Shown piece by piece: positions 38,111 through 49,174 of a stretch of 64,000 nt of DNA. The stretch spans positions 62,001-126,000 of the forward strand of contig NZ_ABIC01000007.1 of assembly GCF_000172075.1 (NCBI RefSeq), read 5' to 3'. The notes below the pieces were generated by a model that worked only from the letters and a program-made list of their open reading frames with translations, was not told where the DNA came from and ran no database searches. Position 1 is the stretch's first letter, and each line of letters begins with the position of its first letter. The position numbers were made by a program, and so were the translations under genes. Source of the stretch: Shewanella benthica KT99 (GTDB taxonomy: Bacteria > Pseudomonadota > Gammaproteobacteria > Enterobacterales > Shewanellaceae).

Positions 38111-38365
38111 GGTTAGCTCTTGCTCGTAGGTGATCGATAACACTCATTCCTGATTGGTTTTTTTATGGACGAATGAAAATGTTATTAGGACGCCAGGTTG
38201 CGTGTTGCTATATTGTTATTGGCTTGCTGCAATTGTGATCTTTTGTTAGCTTCGGGAGCGTAAGCAAACGAAAATACCATCAAAGGCGATAGTCGTAGCC
38301 GATAATTTGCGGTGTGTTCGAATCTAAATAGTAACTCTAAACAAAAAATATAATGGAGCAAATCT

Positions 38366-40189
38366 ATGAAGTTATCTAAAGTTGCAGGCGCAATCATGGC
38401 CCTTACCGTGAGTGTGTCTACAAGTGTCATTGCAGATGATGATCGATATATCATTCAAGTCGATAGCAGCAAGAAAGGTGTTATAAAAGCACTGACTAAA
38501 TAACTCGGAGGTCAAATCCATGTGGACGGCAATGGCTTTATCGCCGCCACTTTTAGTGGTAAAAATTTTGCCCAAGTGAAAGGGCTGCTTAACAACCCAC
38601 ATATTAAGTTGATTGAAGTGGACCAGCGTCGTCAACTTATGTCGGCCTACAGTGATGATGCCGGTGATCCCATGACCCAGAAAGTCACACCTTATGCAGT
38701 GTATCAATCTCAAGCTAATCAAGTTGCATTCAATGCCAGTGCGGGCATGAAGGTGTGTATTATCGATTCTGGACTCGATACCACTAACACCGATTTTGAG
38801 TGGAATAATATCAGCGGCGACAATGATTCAGGCACAGGCAACTGGGATGAGAACGGCGGGCCACACGGTACACACGTTGCTGGCACGATTGGCGCGGCAG
38901 ACAATAATGTCGGCGTGATTGGTATGGCACCGGGTATCGACATGCATCTCATCAAGGTGTTTAACGATGATGGCTGGGGCTACTCATCAGACTTAGCCCA
39001 TGCAGCAGACCTTTGTAGCGCGGCTGGTGCAAACATTATCAGCATGAGTCTAGGTGGCGGAGGCGCTAACTCTACCGAGTCTAATGCCTTCCAGTCATTC
39101 GTCGATGCCGGTGGCCTGGTGGTCGCGGCAGCGGGTAACGATGGTAATAATGTTCGCTCGTACCCTGCGGGTTACCCATCTGTGATGATGATCGGTGCTA
39201 ACGACGCCGACAATAATATTGCCGATTTCTCACAATTTCCTAGTTGTACGACCGGGCGTGGCAAGAAGGTGAAAACAGATGAGACTATCTGTGTCGAGGT
39301 CACGGCTGGTGGTGTAGATACACTTTCGACTTATCCTGCCGGTATGGCTACGGCTGCGAATATGACTGCCGATGGCGTTGCTTTTGCAAGCTCCGCCATG
39401 GAAAACCCCGGCAGTGTCACTGGCAGTACTTATTATATGGGCACGGCAGAGACGACCGATAGTGGTGCTAATGGCAATGTGTGTGTGATCGACCTCGGTA
39501 ATATCTCATTCCACGATAAGGTGGCAAATTGTGAAAACTCAGGCGGTATAGGCGCAGTTATCATCAACAACGAACCTGGCATGTTATATGGCACGCTAGG
39601 TGATACCAATGCTACGAGTATTCCAGCTGTTGGGGCTACATTTGAGGATCGCGGTGCGCTAATGGCCGCGAGTACGATTGCTGTCGATATTGGCACGTCA
39701 GATTATGGCTTTATGAGCGGTACCTCTATGGCGACCCCAGCAGTGTCGGGCTTGGCTGCTCTGGTTTGGTCTAACCATAACCAATGTAACGGCAGTGAAA
39801 TCCGTGAAGCATTAAAGGCGACGGCCATGGATAGTGGCGCTGCTGGTAAGGATGTTTATTTTGGCTACGGTATCGTGAAAGCATCTGCAGCAGATGCATA
39901 CCTTACTGCCAATGGTTGCGCCGGTGACGGCGGCGGAGAGCCCGGTGGCGACTTTACTATGAGCGCAAATGGCTACAAGAGTAAAGGCGTGAAGAAGGTC
40001 GATTTAACCTTTAATGGTGCTGCGGGGACTCATGTTGATGTTTACCGTGACGGCAGCATGATTACCACGACATCTGCCAGTTTGACTTATACCGATATTA
40101 TCAGCGCTAAAGGTGGTGGTTCATATACCTATAAGGCCTGTGATGATGGGAGTTCTAGCTGTACAGCCGAACAGACGGTGACGTTCTAA
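38366..40189 (+). pseudogene. Subtilisin-family (S8) secreted protease with nonsense codon in the propeptide
   Basis: The ATG at 38366, preceded by TGGAG, opens a signal peptide (MKLSKVAGAIMALTVSVSTS) and an I9-type propeptide. A TAA at 38501-38503 (codon 46) stops it. The same frame resumes at once and stays open to 40189. Beyond it lie the catalytic triad Asp134 (CIIDSGLD), His167 (PHGTHVAGT) and Ser454 (MSGTSMATPAVSG). A PA-like domain is inserted between His and Ser, and the C-terminal domain (about residues 530-607) is shared with the neighbouring gene. Reinitiation at GTG 38522 behind GGAGG is conceivable but would lack the signal peptide. Apart from the stop it is undamaged, suggesting very recent inactivation or a sequencing error. 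Confidence 0.85.
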
Positions 40190-40223
40190 TTTAGATTAAG
40201 TTAAATTGGCTTAATGATTAATC

Positions 40224-40259
40224 AAACCACCGTGAATATTGCTATTACGGTGGTTTTTT
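40224..40259. terminator. Bidirectional intrinsic terminator between convergent peptidase genes
   Basis: 10-bp stem AAACCACCGT / ACGGTGGTTT (40224-40233 with 40247-40256) followed by TTTTTT; the left arm supplies an A-run for the opposite strand. Confidence 0.88.
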
Positions 40260-40313
40260 ATTGACTGAATCTTGTTGAAAATAGGCTGGTTAGCAATACT
40301 TTGGTAATTAACG

Positions 40314-43300
40314 CTATGGGAAAACGGTAATATTCAGCGTATCGGAGCAATTACTTGTGCCGCTCTCACAGACTCGTACCGAATGACTACTACCACCTTT
40401 AATCTCTGTATTTAGATCAAAGTAGTATTTTTCCGCAGTTTCTGCGCCTGATATACCAGTAAGACTTGCTGTTAGTACTTCATCCAAAACAATATCAATA
40501 GTTTGATATTGTTGCCAGTGAAGCTCTATATGTTTAACACCTTTGTACTTATAACCCGAGGCTGACAAGTTAAAATGACTTGCAGGCGAAGTGGAGTCAG
40601 AATCTATATTCGAGATTAATGAGTTACCTGCACCGTTGGCGGCATAGATTCGATAGTAATATAGGGTGTCGGCAGATAGTCCTGTGTCGTTATAACTCGT
40701 GGTCTCGGCTGGCAGAGTCTGGACTTGTGTCCAGTTAGTCGCATTTAATGAGCGTTCAATATTGAAGCTCGACTCATTCGTTGAGTTATCCATCCAAGCT
40801 AGATTTATCTGACTCGAAGAAGCCATGCTGGCGCTCAGTTCTGTGGGGGCACTCGGCGGCGTTAGGCTAGCATCTGTTTCAGAACGAATATAGAGATTCG
40901 AAATTGTGATGCTATCGAATGAGCTATTGTTCCCGGCACTTTGATCGCTATCTTCAATTCTTAGTCTGACTTCCCCGCTCACACCTTGGGGAAGCGGGGT
41001 GCTGTAATGCTTGCTGTCACCACTGGAAAGTGCTGCAAAGTCAGAAAAATTTGCGCCATTATCGACTGAGTAAGAGAGTATCATTTGGTCGTCAGGTGAG
41101 ACAGACATGCTGGCATCCAGATGTAACTCGACTAAGTTGGCCGCTGCGATGCTAAATAGCCAAGTATGGGTTAGGTAGCTAAACCGATTCTGCTTCTTAC
41201 CGCCAGATTGGCGTTCTGTAATTGTCTGACTCGAGCCACTATCGAGGGCCGAGTCTTGGTAGTTGCCGCTCACTGTGCCTGCCGTGAATATCTCACCATA
41301 AGCGACTTGATTGATAAAGGGAGGTGCATCGACGCTAATATTGATATTAACTGCATCACTGGCCGCTAAATTGTCGGTGACAGTAAGAGTCGCAGTATAA
41401 TCACCTGCTGTAGTATAAAGATGTTTTGGCATCGCCTCAGTTGAGCTTGCGCCATCACCAAAGTTCCAATCGAAGCTGATACTGCTTTGGGGATCATCAT
41501 CTTTTGAGCCAGAGCTATCAAATGTCACCTCCAATGCTGCCTGGCCCGTAAGTGGATCTGCTGCTATTACCGCCATTGGCGCTCGATTCAGGACTGAAAC
41601 TGCAATCGAGTCTTGGTCACTTAAGCCATCATTGTCTGTGACGGTAAGGCTGGCTATGTATTCTCCCGGGGCCAGATATTCATGAGTCGGATCATCGACA
41701 GGATCTGTGGTTGTCACTCCCGTTCCGTCACCGAAAAGCCAGTCATAACTGACAATGTCGCCATCATCTGTCGAGCCTGCACTGCTAAATGACACAGATG
41801 TAGGTGCAAAAGCTGGCGAATAGCCTGAGGTGCCGATGTTGGCCGTTGGAGTCTGAAGGTTTGAGGTGCTCTGAACGGTGGCAGATATGATGTATTGGCC
41901 TAAGCTGCCGTAATCTGGGTAGCCCGTATCCAGAGGATCACCTTTACCGACACCATCTATCATCAGGAAGTAGGTTCCGGCACTGGCGAAGCTGCCGCTC
42001 AGTGATGCCGATAGAACATCTGCGACATTGTCTGTTTGCAGCAAGTTACCGCTGCTGTCATAGAGGCTGGCTTCTATGTCTAAGTTTGGACTGATATCAT
42101 CGGCTTGAATAGAGATGCTATAGCTACCCATCGCCGCATCGAATTTAAACATATCTTGATCGCTACTAAGGTGAATTAGCCCAAAAGCATTGAGTTGGTC
42201 TGTTGCGCCATTAGCTGTGACTGTCATGGCGGTTACGTTGTCGACGATGCTCATGTCATCGACATGGTCATCAGCCATCAAGGGGGCACCATAGTATTGA
42301 ATGTCAGAGATATCATCTTGAGGCTGATTGGCCAGTGGGTAGGTGTTCATGCTCCACTGCACTAATTCTTGATAATAACCCACCCCCATTATCGGTGCCC
42401 AGCCAGTTACACCTGAGCCATGGCCTGTGTAATAACCGGTTCCATTTGTTTGTCCATCATGGCTTAGCCCTAAGTTATGACCCGCCTCGTGGGTGATAGC
42501 TTCACCGGCACCGACGACACTCGAGTTAAACACGAAGGCGGGTTTTAAGTAATTGGTATTGGCTCCGTAATCATTGAATGATTTGAGATAGGCAAAGCCA
42601 CCACAGTCGCAGTTGGAGAAGGTGTTCTGGGTTATGACCACGCGTGTACCGAACAGTTGATCGCCTGAGGTTTCACGGGCTATAGGATCGGCTGCAAGGT
42701 CATCTGGGTTAGTGAGGTCTTCTGTGGTGACATCGACATTAAAGGGGGCAAAGTCTTCGGCGACCTGTCGCCACATCAGGTGAATTCTATCGAGTTCGTC
42801 TTGGGTAAAGGTCTCAGGAACTCCATAGGGGTTGTAAGCGGGTGACACAATCGGTGTGCCATAGGAGTCATTCCAGGCTGTGCCTGTTGTAGTGTGGCCA
42901 TCAAAATCTAACAGTATTGTTCTAGGCGCTCCAGCCCTGCTATGTAACTTGAACGTTTGCTCTTGGTTAAGTGCAGTTTCCGGAGCGGTCAAAGGTTCGG
43001 TCATGCTGTGTTGACTGGGCTCTTGGATCTCAACATAGAAAACTCGCCCTTGTTTATCTAACCAGACACTCGAGTCTTGTCTGATCATCTTGGCAAACTG
43101 AGCTGTAGTCTTGCCATACCAAGCAGCTACTTCTGGAAGTTTAGCACCAAGTAGACCTATGGCATGTTCACCGTTAGCGGGTTCGGCAAGTGTTACAGAC
43201 GGGAAAGCACGATGTGAGTTAGACGCATCTTGCGTCTCTGATGGGACGTTGGCTGCGGCGGCATCGAATCCTATTAGCCCCGTAGCAGATAAGGAAAAGC

Positions 43301-43340
43301 TTAACAGTGCAAGCTTAAAAATTCTATTTGAGTAATCCAT
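40314..43340 (-). CDS. Secreted multidomain metallopeptidase with PKD and FN3 domains
   Basis: A 1008-residue exported protein. A signal peptide of about 30 residues (ending DAAAA) is followed by a metzincin-like catalytic domain with the zinc motif HEAGHNLGLSHD (His284, Glu285, His288, His294). Downstream are a PPC-like beta domain (about 375-490), two PKD domains (about 500-680; each with a DWxFGDG motif), a beta-sandwich region, an FN3 domain (about 845-930) and a C-terminal domain (about 935-1008). That last domain is homologous to the end of the convergent S8 protease (LSASGYKYKGVKHIELHW versus MSANGYKSKGVKKVDLTF). It probably degrades extracellular protein or glycoprotein; the substrate is unknown. 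Confidence 0.88.
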   Translation of the reverse strand: MDYSNRIFKLALLSFSLSATGLIGFDAAAANVPSETQDASNSHRAFPSVTLAEPANGEHAIGLLGAKLPEVAAWYGKTTAQFAKMIRQDSSVWLDKQGRVFYVEIQEPSQHSMTEPLTAPETALNQEQTFKLHSRAGAPRTILLDFDGHTTTGTAWNDSYGTPIVSPAYNPYGVPETFTQDELDRIHLMWRQVAEDFAPFNVDVTTEDLTNPDDLAADPIARETSGDQLFGTRVVITQNTFSNCDCGGFAYLKSFNDYGANTNYLKPAFVFNSSVVGAGEAITHEAGHNLGLSHDGQTNGTGYYTGHGSGVTGWAPIMGVGYYQELVQWSMNTYPLANQPQDDISDIQYYGAPLMADDHVDDMSIVDNVTAMTVTANGATDQLNAFGLIHLSSDQDMFKFDAAMGSYSISIQADDISPNLDIEASLYDSSGNLLQTDNVADVLSASLSGSFASAGTYFLMIDGVGKGDPLDTGYPDYGSLGQYIISATVQSTSNLQTPTANIGTSGYSPAFAPTSVSFSSAGSTDDGDIVSYDWLFGDGTGVTTTDPVDDPTHEYLAPGEYIASLTVTDNDGLSDQDSIAVSVLNRAPMAVIAADPLTGQAALEVTFDSSGSKDDDPQSSISFDWNFGDGASSTEAMPKHLYTTAGDYTATLTVTDNLAASDAVNINISVDAPPFINQVAYGEIFTAGTVSGNYQDSALDSGSSQTITERQSGGKKQNRFSYLTHTWLFSIAAANLVELHLDASMSVSPDDQMILSYSVDNGANFSDFAALSSGDSKHYSTPLPQGVSGEVRLRIEDSDQSAGNNSSFDSITISNLYIRSETDASLTPPSAPTELSASMASSSQINLAWMDNSTNESSFNIERSLNATNWTQVQTLPAETTSYNDTGLSADTLYYYRIYAANGAGNSLISNIDSDSTSPASHFNLSASGYKYKGVKHIELHWQQYQTIDIVLDEVLTASLTGISGAETAEKYYFDLNTEIKGGSSHSVRVCESGTSNCSDTLNITVFP

Positions 43341-43560
43341 TACCGTTCCTTTTTGAGCGACCGATAGTTGATTTAAAGTGTAGCAGGGAAAAGGTGTTCA
43401 CATGCCAAAGCTGACTAGGCTCTAAGTTTGCTAATGTTTTAACTGTTTAATATTGACTCAGTGGCAACCGATTGAAAAACATCTTTCCCCATTAGAGTGA
43501 TGGTTACTGGAGCGCAAAACTGGTTTAATAGCCTTAGGTTTATGGAGTTAGTAGGTTGGT

Positions 43561-44283
43561 ATGTCTTTTTCTGTGCTAGATGTTGTCTCTTTTGTGTGCT
43601 TTTTCTGTTGCTGGGTGGGCTATACCACCTTTGCGCGCCGTAAGGCTAAAACCACTAACTGTATTGCCAGAAGCTTACATCAACATCGAATTCATTGGAT
43701 GAATGAGCTGATGACCCGCGAGATTCGAGTCGGAGAGGCGGCCTTATTGGCGAATCTGGAGCGTAACATCACTTTTTTCGCTTCTACGACTATGTTGGTA
43801 CTCGCCGGTGTGTTGACCCTGTTTGCTCAGGTGGAGCGCTTAGAGGCTGTGATAGCCACAATCCCTTATGCCGCTACCCCGCAGTACCTGTTAATCCAAG
43901 TTAAATTGGCCTTATTGACCTTCATCTTCGTGATGGCTTTCTTTCAGTTTACCTGGTCCATGCGCCAATATGGCTTTCTCAATGTGATGGTGGGTGCGGC
44001 GCCTTTCGATCCCAGTGGCTGTAATGAAAACCTTAAAAACTATGCAAAGCAGATGGCGATAGTGCAAGACCAGGCGGCGCACTCCTATAATTATGGCTTA
44101 AGAGCATACTATTTCTCGATGGCTGTCATGTGCTGGTTTTTCCATCCTGTTTTATTCATCTGCGCTAGCCTGTTCGTTGTCTACACTCTCTATCGTCGTG
44201 AGTTTAAATCTAAAGCGGTAATGGCGATTACTGCGGGCATGCAAGCGTTAGCTATTGAAAAGGAGCGGGTGAGTAAACATTAG
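43561..44283 (+). CDS. DUF599-family inner-membrane protein
   Basis: A 240-residue membrane protein of the DUF599 family, function unknown. About four hydrophobic spans are visible: residues 5-22, 73-92 (TTMLVLAGVLTLF), 115-135 (LALLTFIFVMAFFQF) and 195-220 (MAVMCWFFHPVLFICASLFV). The family-typical loop LARSLHQHRIHWM...REIRVGEAALLANLERNITF is present, and the pattern SYNYGLRAYYFSMAVMCWF near the end also fits. The start is ATG 43561. It lies upstream of the nqr operon in the same direction, with about 170 bp between, and seems independent. Confidence 0.88.
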   Translation: MSFSVLDVVSFVCFFCCWVGYTTFARRKAKTTNCIARSLHQHRIHWMNELMTREIRVGEAALLANLERNITFFASTTMLVLAGVLTLFAQVERLEAVIATIPYAATPQYLLIQVKLALLTFIFVMAFFQFTWSMRQYGFLNVMVGAAPFDPSGCNENLKNYAKQMAIVQDQAAHSYNYGLRAYYFSMAVMCWFFHPVLFICASLFVVYTLYRREFKSKAVMAITAGMQALAIEKERVSKH

Positions 44284-44466
44284 TTATTTTGTTATAAAGC
44301 CACATTGTTACTCTCATATTTATTCGATTATAAATCTAGTTCACAAATTTGAGCTAAATTTCGTTGTTGGCTTACAGTTCTGGAATGTAATGTGACCTCA
44401 ATGTTGGTATTTTAGTTAACAAGCATTTACCATTCACTATCCTAATTTTTATGGTTGATGATTGTG

Positions 44467-45828
44467 ATGGCAGGTTTCTCAGATCAGGTTAAAACAATAA
44501 AGAAAGGCCTAGATGTACCGATTGCCGGAGAGCCTAGGCAAGAGATTGAAAATTTCTCCAGGTCATCTCATGTGGCCATTCTTGGTGAAGAGTATGTTGG
44601 CTTAAAGCCTCGTATGTTGGTTGAAGTGGGTGCAGAGGTTAAGAAAGGTCAGCCGCTGTTCGAAGATAAGAGAACACCCAGTGTGATATTTACTGCTCCC
44701 GCTAGCGGTGAGGTGGTGGCGATTCACCGTGGTGAACGCCGTGTGCTTCAGTCGGTGGTGATTAGATGTCACGGCTATGACAGCATCAGTTTCGAATCCT
44801 ATGACTCACTTGCTCAAGTGAGTCGTGAACAAGTTAGAGATAACTTAGTGAACAGTGGTTTATGGACTGCGCTGCGTACTCGCCCCTTTTCTCGGGTTCC
44901 AGAACTCGATTCATCACCTGCAGGCATATTCGTTACTGCCATGGACACCAATCCGTTAGCAGCCGATCCGCGTATTATCATCGCCGAGCAGGAAAAAGCG
45001 TTTTTAACCGGTGTGCAGGTACTCACTCGCTTAACCGACAATAAGGTGTATCTGTGCCATGACGAAGGAGATAGCCTGCCTGGCCATGATCTTCCTCAGG
45101 TCGAAACCAAGCGTTTCGGTGGAGTTCATCCTGCTGGGTTAGTGGGTACTCACATTCACTTTACTCTGCCTGTGGGTATCGAACGTACTGTTTGGCATAT
45201 TGGCTATCAAGACGTTATCGCCTACGGCAAGCTATTTATGACCGGTGAGCTTTATACCGATCGCGTCGTGTCTATTGCCGGCCCGGATGTGATTAACCCT
45301 AGGCTTATCCGCATTCAGCTTGGTGCCGAGATCCTTGAAAGTACTAAGAATGAGTTAACACCAGGTCTTTCACGAGTGGTTTCAGGCTCTGTACTCTCGG
45401 GTCACACAGCATCGGGTCCACACAGCTACCTTGGCCGCTTTCACAATCAAATCACCGCCTTGACCGAAGATTCTGAGCATGAATTGCTCTCTTGGGTTCG
45501 CGGCGGCGCAGATAAATTTTCTATCACTCGCGCGGTGACCTCACGATTTACCCATGCTAAAAAATTATTCAATATGACCACTCACACAGGGGGATCACAG
45601 CGCGCCATGATGGCATTTGGTCAGCTAGATCGCGTCATGCCCTTGGATATATTACCGACCTTGTTGGTTCGGGACTTAGTGGTCCGTGATACCGACGAGG
45701 CGCAGGAGCTCGGCGCATTAGAGTTAGATGAAGAAGATTTAGCATTATGTACCTTTGTTTGTCCGGGAAAATACGATTTCGGTAAAGAGCTTCGTGCCTG
45801 CCTGGACATCATTGAGAAGGAAGGATAA
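44467..45828 (+). CDS. nqrA: Na+-translocating NADH:quinone reductase subunit A
   Basis: Peripheral membrane subunit of the Na+-NQR complex, which couples NADH oxidation and ubiquinone reduction to sodium export. NqrA takes part in quinone binding. Family sequence [36 protein letters not shown] and [13 protein letters not shown] is clear, and the C-terminus has [16 protein letters not shown]. The N-terminus is extended by about seven residues compared with the Vibrio form; ATG 44467 is the best start, though no strong ribosome binding site is seen. It is the first gene of nqrABCDEF, with nqrB starting directly after its stop. Confidence 0.96.
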   Translation: MAGFSDQVKTIKKGLDVPIAGEPRQEIENFSRSSHVAILGEEYVGLKPRMLVEVGAEVKKGQPLFEDKRTPSVIFTAPASGEVVAIHRGERRVLQSVVIRCHGYDSISFESYDSLAQVSREQVRDNLVNSGLWTALRTRPFSRVPELDSSPAGIFVTAMDTNPLAADPRIIIAEQEKAFLTGVQVLTRLTDNKVYLCHDEGDSLPGHDLPQVETKRFGGVHPAGLVGTHIHFTLPVGIERTVWHIGYQDVIAYGKLFMTGELYTDRVVSIAGPDVINPRLIRIQLGAEILESTKNELTPGLSRVVSGSVLSGHTASGPHSYLGRFHNQITALTEDSEHELLSWVRGGADKFSITRAVTSRFTHAKKLFNMTTHTGGSQRAMMAFGQLDRVMPLDILPTLLVRDLVVRDTDEAQELGALELDEEDLALCTFVCPGKYDFGKELRACLDIIEKEG

Positions 45829-47076
45829 ATGAGTAATAACGATAGAAAACCTGACGTTCAGCAAGACTACTACGCGCCGGGTCAGGCGATGAAGGGGTAT
45901 CTAAGATCCTTAGTTATCGCCAACGGGCGCAGCACTAAAGGTAAGGTGCACGTACGTGACGCCATCGATGTTAAACGTACCATGACCTTAGTGGGTCTTT
46001 GTTTAATGCCAGCTATCTTTTTTGGCTTATACAATTTAGGGCTTCAGGCACAGATCGCGATAGCATCTGGCTTATCGACTCCTGATGTATGGCAACTCGC
46101 GCCATTTAATTTAGTCTTAGGTGGCCTCACCGAACAGACGGGTCTCATCGGCTTGTTTTTATACGGTCTTAGCTTCTACTTTCCTATCTATCTGACCGCA
46201 CTGTTAGTCAGTCTGTTGTGGGAGATGGTGTTCGCTAAGGTGCGTGGCCAAGAGCTTCACGAAGGCTTCTTCGTTACCGCCTTACTGTTTACCCTGATAT
46301 TGCCCGTGTCGACGCCACTCTGGTTAGTCGCTATGGGGATCACTTTTGGTGTGATCATCGCCAAAGAGCTCTTCGGCGGTATGGGGTATAACTTCCTTAA
46401 TCCGGCGTTAGCGGGCTTAGCCTTTATCTTCTTTGCTTATCCGACTCAGATAGCAGAACCTGCACTCTTAGTCGCAGTAGATGGCTTCTCGGGTGCTACT
46501 GCCTTAGCCCAAGCCGCTGCGGGTAAGTTGAGCTTTATCGATTATAGCTGGTATCAAGCCTTCTCCGATCCAGTGTGGTGGAACGCCTTCTTCGGCTTTA
46601 CCCCAGGTGCTATCGGTGAAACCAGTACCTTGGCCTTACTGATAGGTGGTTGTTTACTGCTTGCCACTCGTTTAGCCGATTGGCGTATCGTTGCCGGCGT
46701 CATGCTTGGCATGATCTTAACCTCTGTCATGTTTAACCTTATCGGTTCAAGCAAGAATGATATGTTCGCCATGCCTTGGACTTGGCATCTTGTGACCGGT
46801 GGTTTCGCCATTGCTATGATGTTTATGGCCACCGATCCTGTGACGACTTCTTATACCCGTCAGGGCAAGCTGGCATATGGCATCTTAATTGGCTTTATGA
46901 CCGTGCTCATTCGGGTGATGAACCTGAAAATGCCTGAGGGGATCATGCTAGCTATCTTATTCGCTAACTTGTGGTCGCCACTGTTCGATTACATGGTGGC
47001 TCGCGCCAATATCAAGCGCAGAGCTAAGCGCCCCGCTGCACTGTTAAGTAATGATAATTCGGGAGCTAAATCATAA
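45829..47076 (+). CDS. nqrB: Na+-NQR subunit B
   Basis: An integral membrane subunit (415 aa) with about ten membrane helices that carries a covalent FMN and riboflavin and forms part of the sodium pathway. The FMN attachment motif SGATALA holds Thr224. Other landmarks are the N-terminal VHVRDAIDVKRTM, the GMGYNFLNPALAGLAF segment and MFMATDPVTTSYTRQGK near the C-terminus. It begins at the base after the nqrA stop and overlaps nqrC by one base, so translation is coupled. FMN must be attached by ApbE, whose gene is not next to this operon. Confidence 0.97.
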   Translation: MSNNDRKPDVQQDYYAPGQAMKGYLRSLVIANGRSTKGKVHVRDAIDVKRTMTLVGLCLMPAIFFGLYNLGLQAQIAIASGLSTPDVWQLAPFNLVLGGLTEQTGLIGLFLYGLSFYFPIYLTALLVSLLWEMVFAKVRGQELHEGFFVTALLFTLILPVSTPLWLVAMGITFGVIIAKELFGGMGYNFLNPALAGLAFIFFAYPTQIAEPALLVAVDGFSGATALAQAAAGKLSFIDYSWYQAFSDPVWWNAFFGFTPGAIGETSTLALLIGGCLLLATRLADWRIVAGVMLGMILTSVMFNLIGSSKNDMFAMPWTWHLVTGGFAIAMMFMATDPVTTSYTRQGKLAYGILIGFMTVLIRVMNLKMPEGIMLAILFANLWSPLFDYMVARANIKRRAKRPAALLSNDNSGAKS

Positions 47077-47858
47077 TGGCCTTGAAGAAAGATTCTGTGG
47101 TGGGAACCATGATTTTCATCATCACTCTCAGCCTCTTGTGCTCGTTTATGATCACAGGAACCGCCGAGCTACTCAAAGAGCGCAAGCTGGTCAAGAAGCG
47201 TGATGAGCTTAAGCGTTATGTATTGATGGCATCGGATGTGGATATCCGCGGCGATCAAGATTTTCGTGCCATTTTCGAGGCATCGGTTACGCCTATGATT
47301 GTCGATCTAGATTCGGGTGAAATTCAGTCTCTGGAGCGCACACAAGTGATGGATTTTGATGAGCGTATGGCGGCCATTAACCCTGAAACATCACATAAGT
47401 TAGAGAGAAAGAAAGATAAAGCTAAGATTAAAACCCGTGCCGATCAAGTGCGAATTTTCCAAGTGTTTGACGAAAATGGCAAGTTGGTGAGTCTTGTCTT
47501 ACCTATTTATGGTAAAGGCCTGTGGTCGATTATCTATGGCTACGTTGCATTGAAACCCGACTTTAATACTATCGGGAATGTGGTGTTTTATGAACATGGT
47601 GAGACCCCAGGTATCGGTGACTTTCTTAACGAGACACAGTGGACTGATAAGTTCCGCGGCAAGCAAATTTTCGATGCTAAGGGTAAGCCAGTATTGAAAA
47701 TTGTTAAGGGCGGTGCAAAAGAGGGTGACATTCATGGTGTCGATGCCGTGAGCGGTGCAACCATGACGGGACGTGGTGTACAGCGTTCGATTCAATTCTG
47801 GTTTGGTAGCGAAGGCTTTAAAGTCTTCTTAGACAAGCTAAAAGCTGCGGAGGTTTAA
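47076..47858 (+). CDS. nqrC: Na+-NQR subunit C
   Basis: A single-span subunit (260 aa) with a large periplasmic domain carrying the second covalent FMN, attached to Thr229 in [13 protein letters not shown]. The N-terminal anchor is [20 protein letters not shown]. The conserved [20 protein letters not shown] and [11 protein letters not shown] segments match the family. The ATG overlaps the nqrB stop (TAATG). It is intact. Confidence 0.97.
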   Translation: MALKKDSVVGTMIFIITLSLLCSFMITGTAELLKERKLVKKRDELKRYVLMASDVDIRGDQDFRAIFEASVTPMIVDLDSGEIQSLERTQVMDFDERMAAINPETSHKLERKKDKAKIKTRADQVRIFQVFDENGKLVSLVLPIYGKGLWSIIYGYVALKPDFNTIGNVVFYEHGETPGIGDFLNETQWTDKFRGKQIFDAKGKPVLKIVKGGAKEGDIHGVDAVSGATMTGRGVQRSIQFWFGSEGFKVFLDKLKAAEV

Positions 47859-47859
47859 G

Positions 47860-48483
47860 ATGAGTAAAAGTTTAGCCGCCACTCGGGAAGTTCTGACGAC
47901 TCCTATTTTATCCAACAACCCGGTTGCCATGCAGGTGCTTGGTGTCTGTTCTGCGCTAGCGGTCAGTAATTCGATGCAAACGGCATTGGTGATGACCTTA
48001 GCCGTGACCTTCGTGCTGGTGTTTTCGAATCTGATCATCTCGAGCATACGTAACCTTATCCCCAACAGCGTGCGCATCATCGCGCAGATGACGATTATCG
48101 CCTCATTGGTGATCATTGTCGACATGGTGCTGCAGGATATCGCTTATGAGTTGTCTCGCCAGCTATCTGTGTTTGTGGGTTTGATTATTACCAACTGTAT
48201 CATCATGGGCCGTGCAGAAGCCTTTGCCATGAAGAATAAGCCGCCAATGGCCGTGGTCGATGCGCTAGGTAATGCCATGGGCTATGGCGTGATCTTACTC
48301 GGCGTGGCTTTTGTCAGAGAACTGATCGGCAGTGGCACTCTGTTTGGCCATGAGATTTTGAAAACGGTGGAAAATGGAGGCTGGTACCTAACGAACGAGA
48401 TGTTCAAACTGCCACCGATTGCCTTCTTCCTGATCGGTTTGATGATCTGGGCTATCAATGTCATTCAGCGTAAGAGAGGGTAA
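47860..48483 (+). CDS. nqrD: Na+-NQR subunit D
   Basis: A membrane subunit of 207 aa with six helices, homologous to NqrE and RnfE; the NqrD/NqrE pair binds an intramembrane 2Fe-2S centre. The family sequence [20 protein letters not shown] and [20 protein letters not shown] is present, with conserved Cys residues in LGVCSALA and [17 protein letters not shown] site overlaps the nqrC stop region, and the next gene follows by 9 bp. Confidence 0.96.
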   Translation: MSKSLAATREVLTTPILSNNPVAMQVLGVCSALAVSNSMQTALVMTLAVTFVLVFSNLIISSIRNLIPNSVRIIAQMTIIASLVIIVDMVLQDIAYELSRQLSVFVGLIITNCIIMGRAEAFAMKNKPPMAVVDALGNAMGYGVILLGVAFVRELIGSGTLFGHEILKTVENGGWYLTNEMFKLPPIAFFLIGLMIWAINVIQRKRG

Positions 48484-48492
48484 GAGAAAGTT

Positions 48493-49101
48493 ATGGAACA
48501 CTATATAAATCTATTTGTTCAGGCGGCCCTTATCGACAATATGGCGCTGTCATTCTTCATGGGCATGTGTACCTTTCTCGCGGTCTCTAAGAAGGTATCT
48601 ACCTCCTTCGGTCTAGGTATCGCGGTGATAGTGGTGATGATGCTTGCGGTACCCTTAAATCAGCTTATTTATGCCAACGTACTGGCTCCGGGGGCGCTGG
48701 CTTGGGCAGGATACCCTGAGATTGATTTGAGTTACCTGCAGCTGATCACCTTTATCGGTGTTATCGCGGCGTTAGTGCAGATCCTCGAGATGTTCTTAGA
48801 TAAATACATCCCGAGCCTCTATGACTCGCTGGGGATCTTCCTGCCACTGTTAACCGTTAACTGTGCAATTTTTGCCGGGGTTATTTTTATGGCCAACCGA
48901 GATTACACCTTAGGTGAGTCCGTGGTGTTTGCCGCAGGTTCAGGTTTTGGTTGGGCGATGGCGATTGTGATGTTGGCAGGCCTGCGTGAACGCATGAAGT
49001 TTCATGCCATACCCGAAGGGCTTCAAGGTGTAGGCATTACGTTTATCACCACCGGCTTGATGGCATTGGGCTTTATGGCATTCACAGGTATTTCAATTTA
49101 A
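48493..49101 (+). CDS. nqrE: Na+-NQR subunit E
   Basis: A membrane subunit of 202 aa with six helices, in inverted topology to NqrD. Landmarks are [31 protein letters not shown] with one Cys ligand and [16 protein letters not shown] with the second. It continues [17 protein letters not shown] to the C-terminus. The frame is intact and nqrF follows after 73 bp, a gap that contains repeated GAATTAACGAAATTGAATTA sequence without a gene. Confidence 0.96.
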   Translation: MEHYINLFVQAALIDNMALSFFMGMCTFLAVSKKVSTSFGLGIAVIVVMMLAVPLNQLIYANVLAPGALAWAGYPEIDLSYLQLITFIGVIAALVQILEMFLDKYIPSLYDSLGIFLPLLTVNCAIFAGVIFMANRDYTLGESVVFAAGSGFGWAMAIVMLAGLRERMKFHAIPEGLQGVGITFITTGLMALGFMAFTGISI

Positions 49102-49174
49102 TTCAGTGAGCTAATCGCGTACTTGGATTGACGAAGTTGAATTAACGAAATTGAATTAAGAGAAGGTAGATTCG

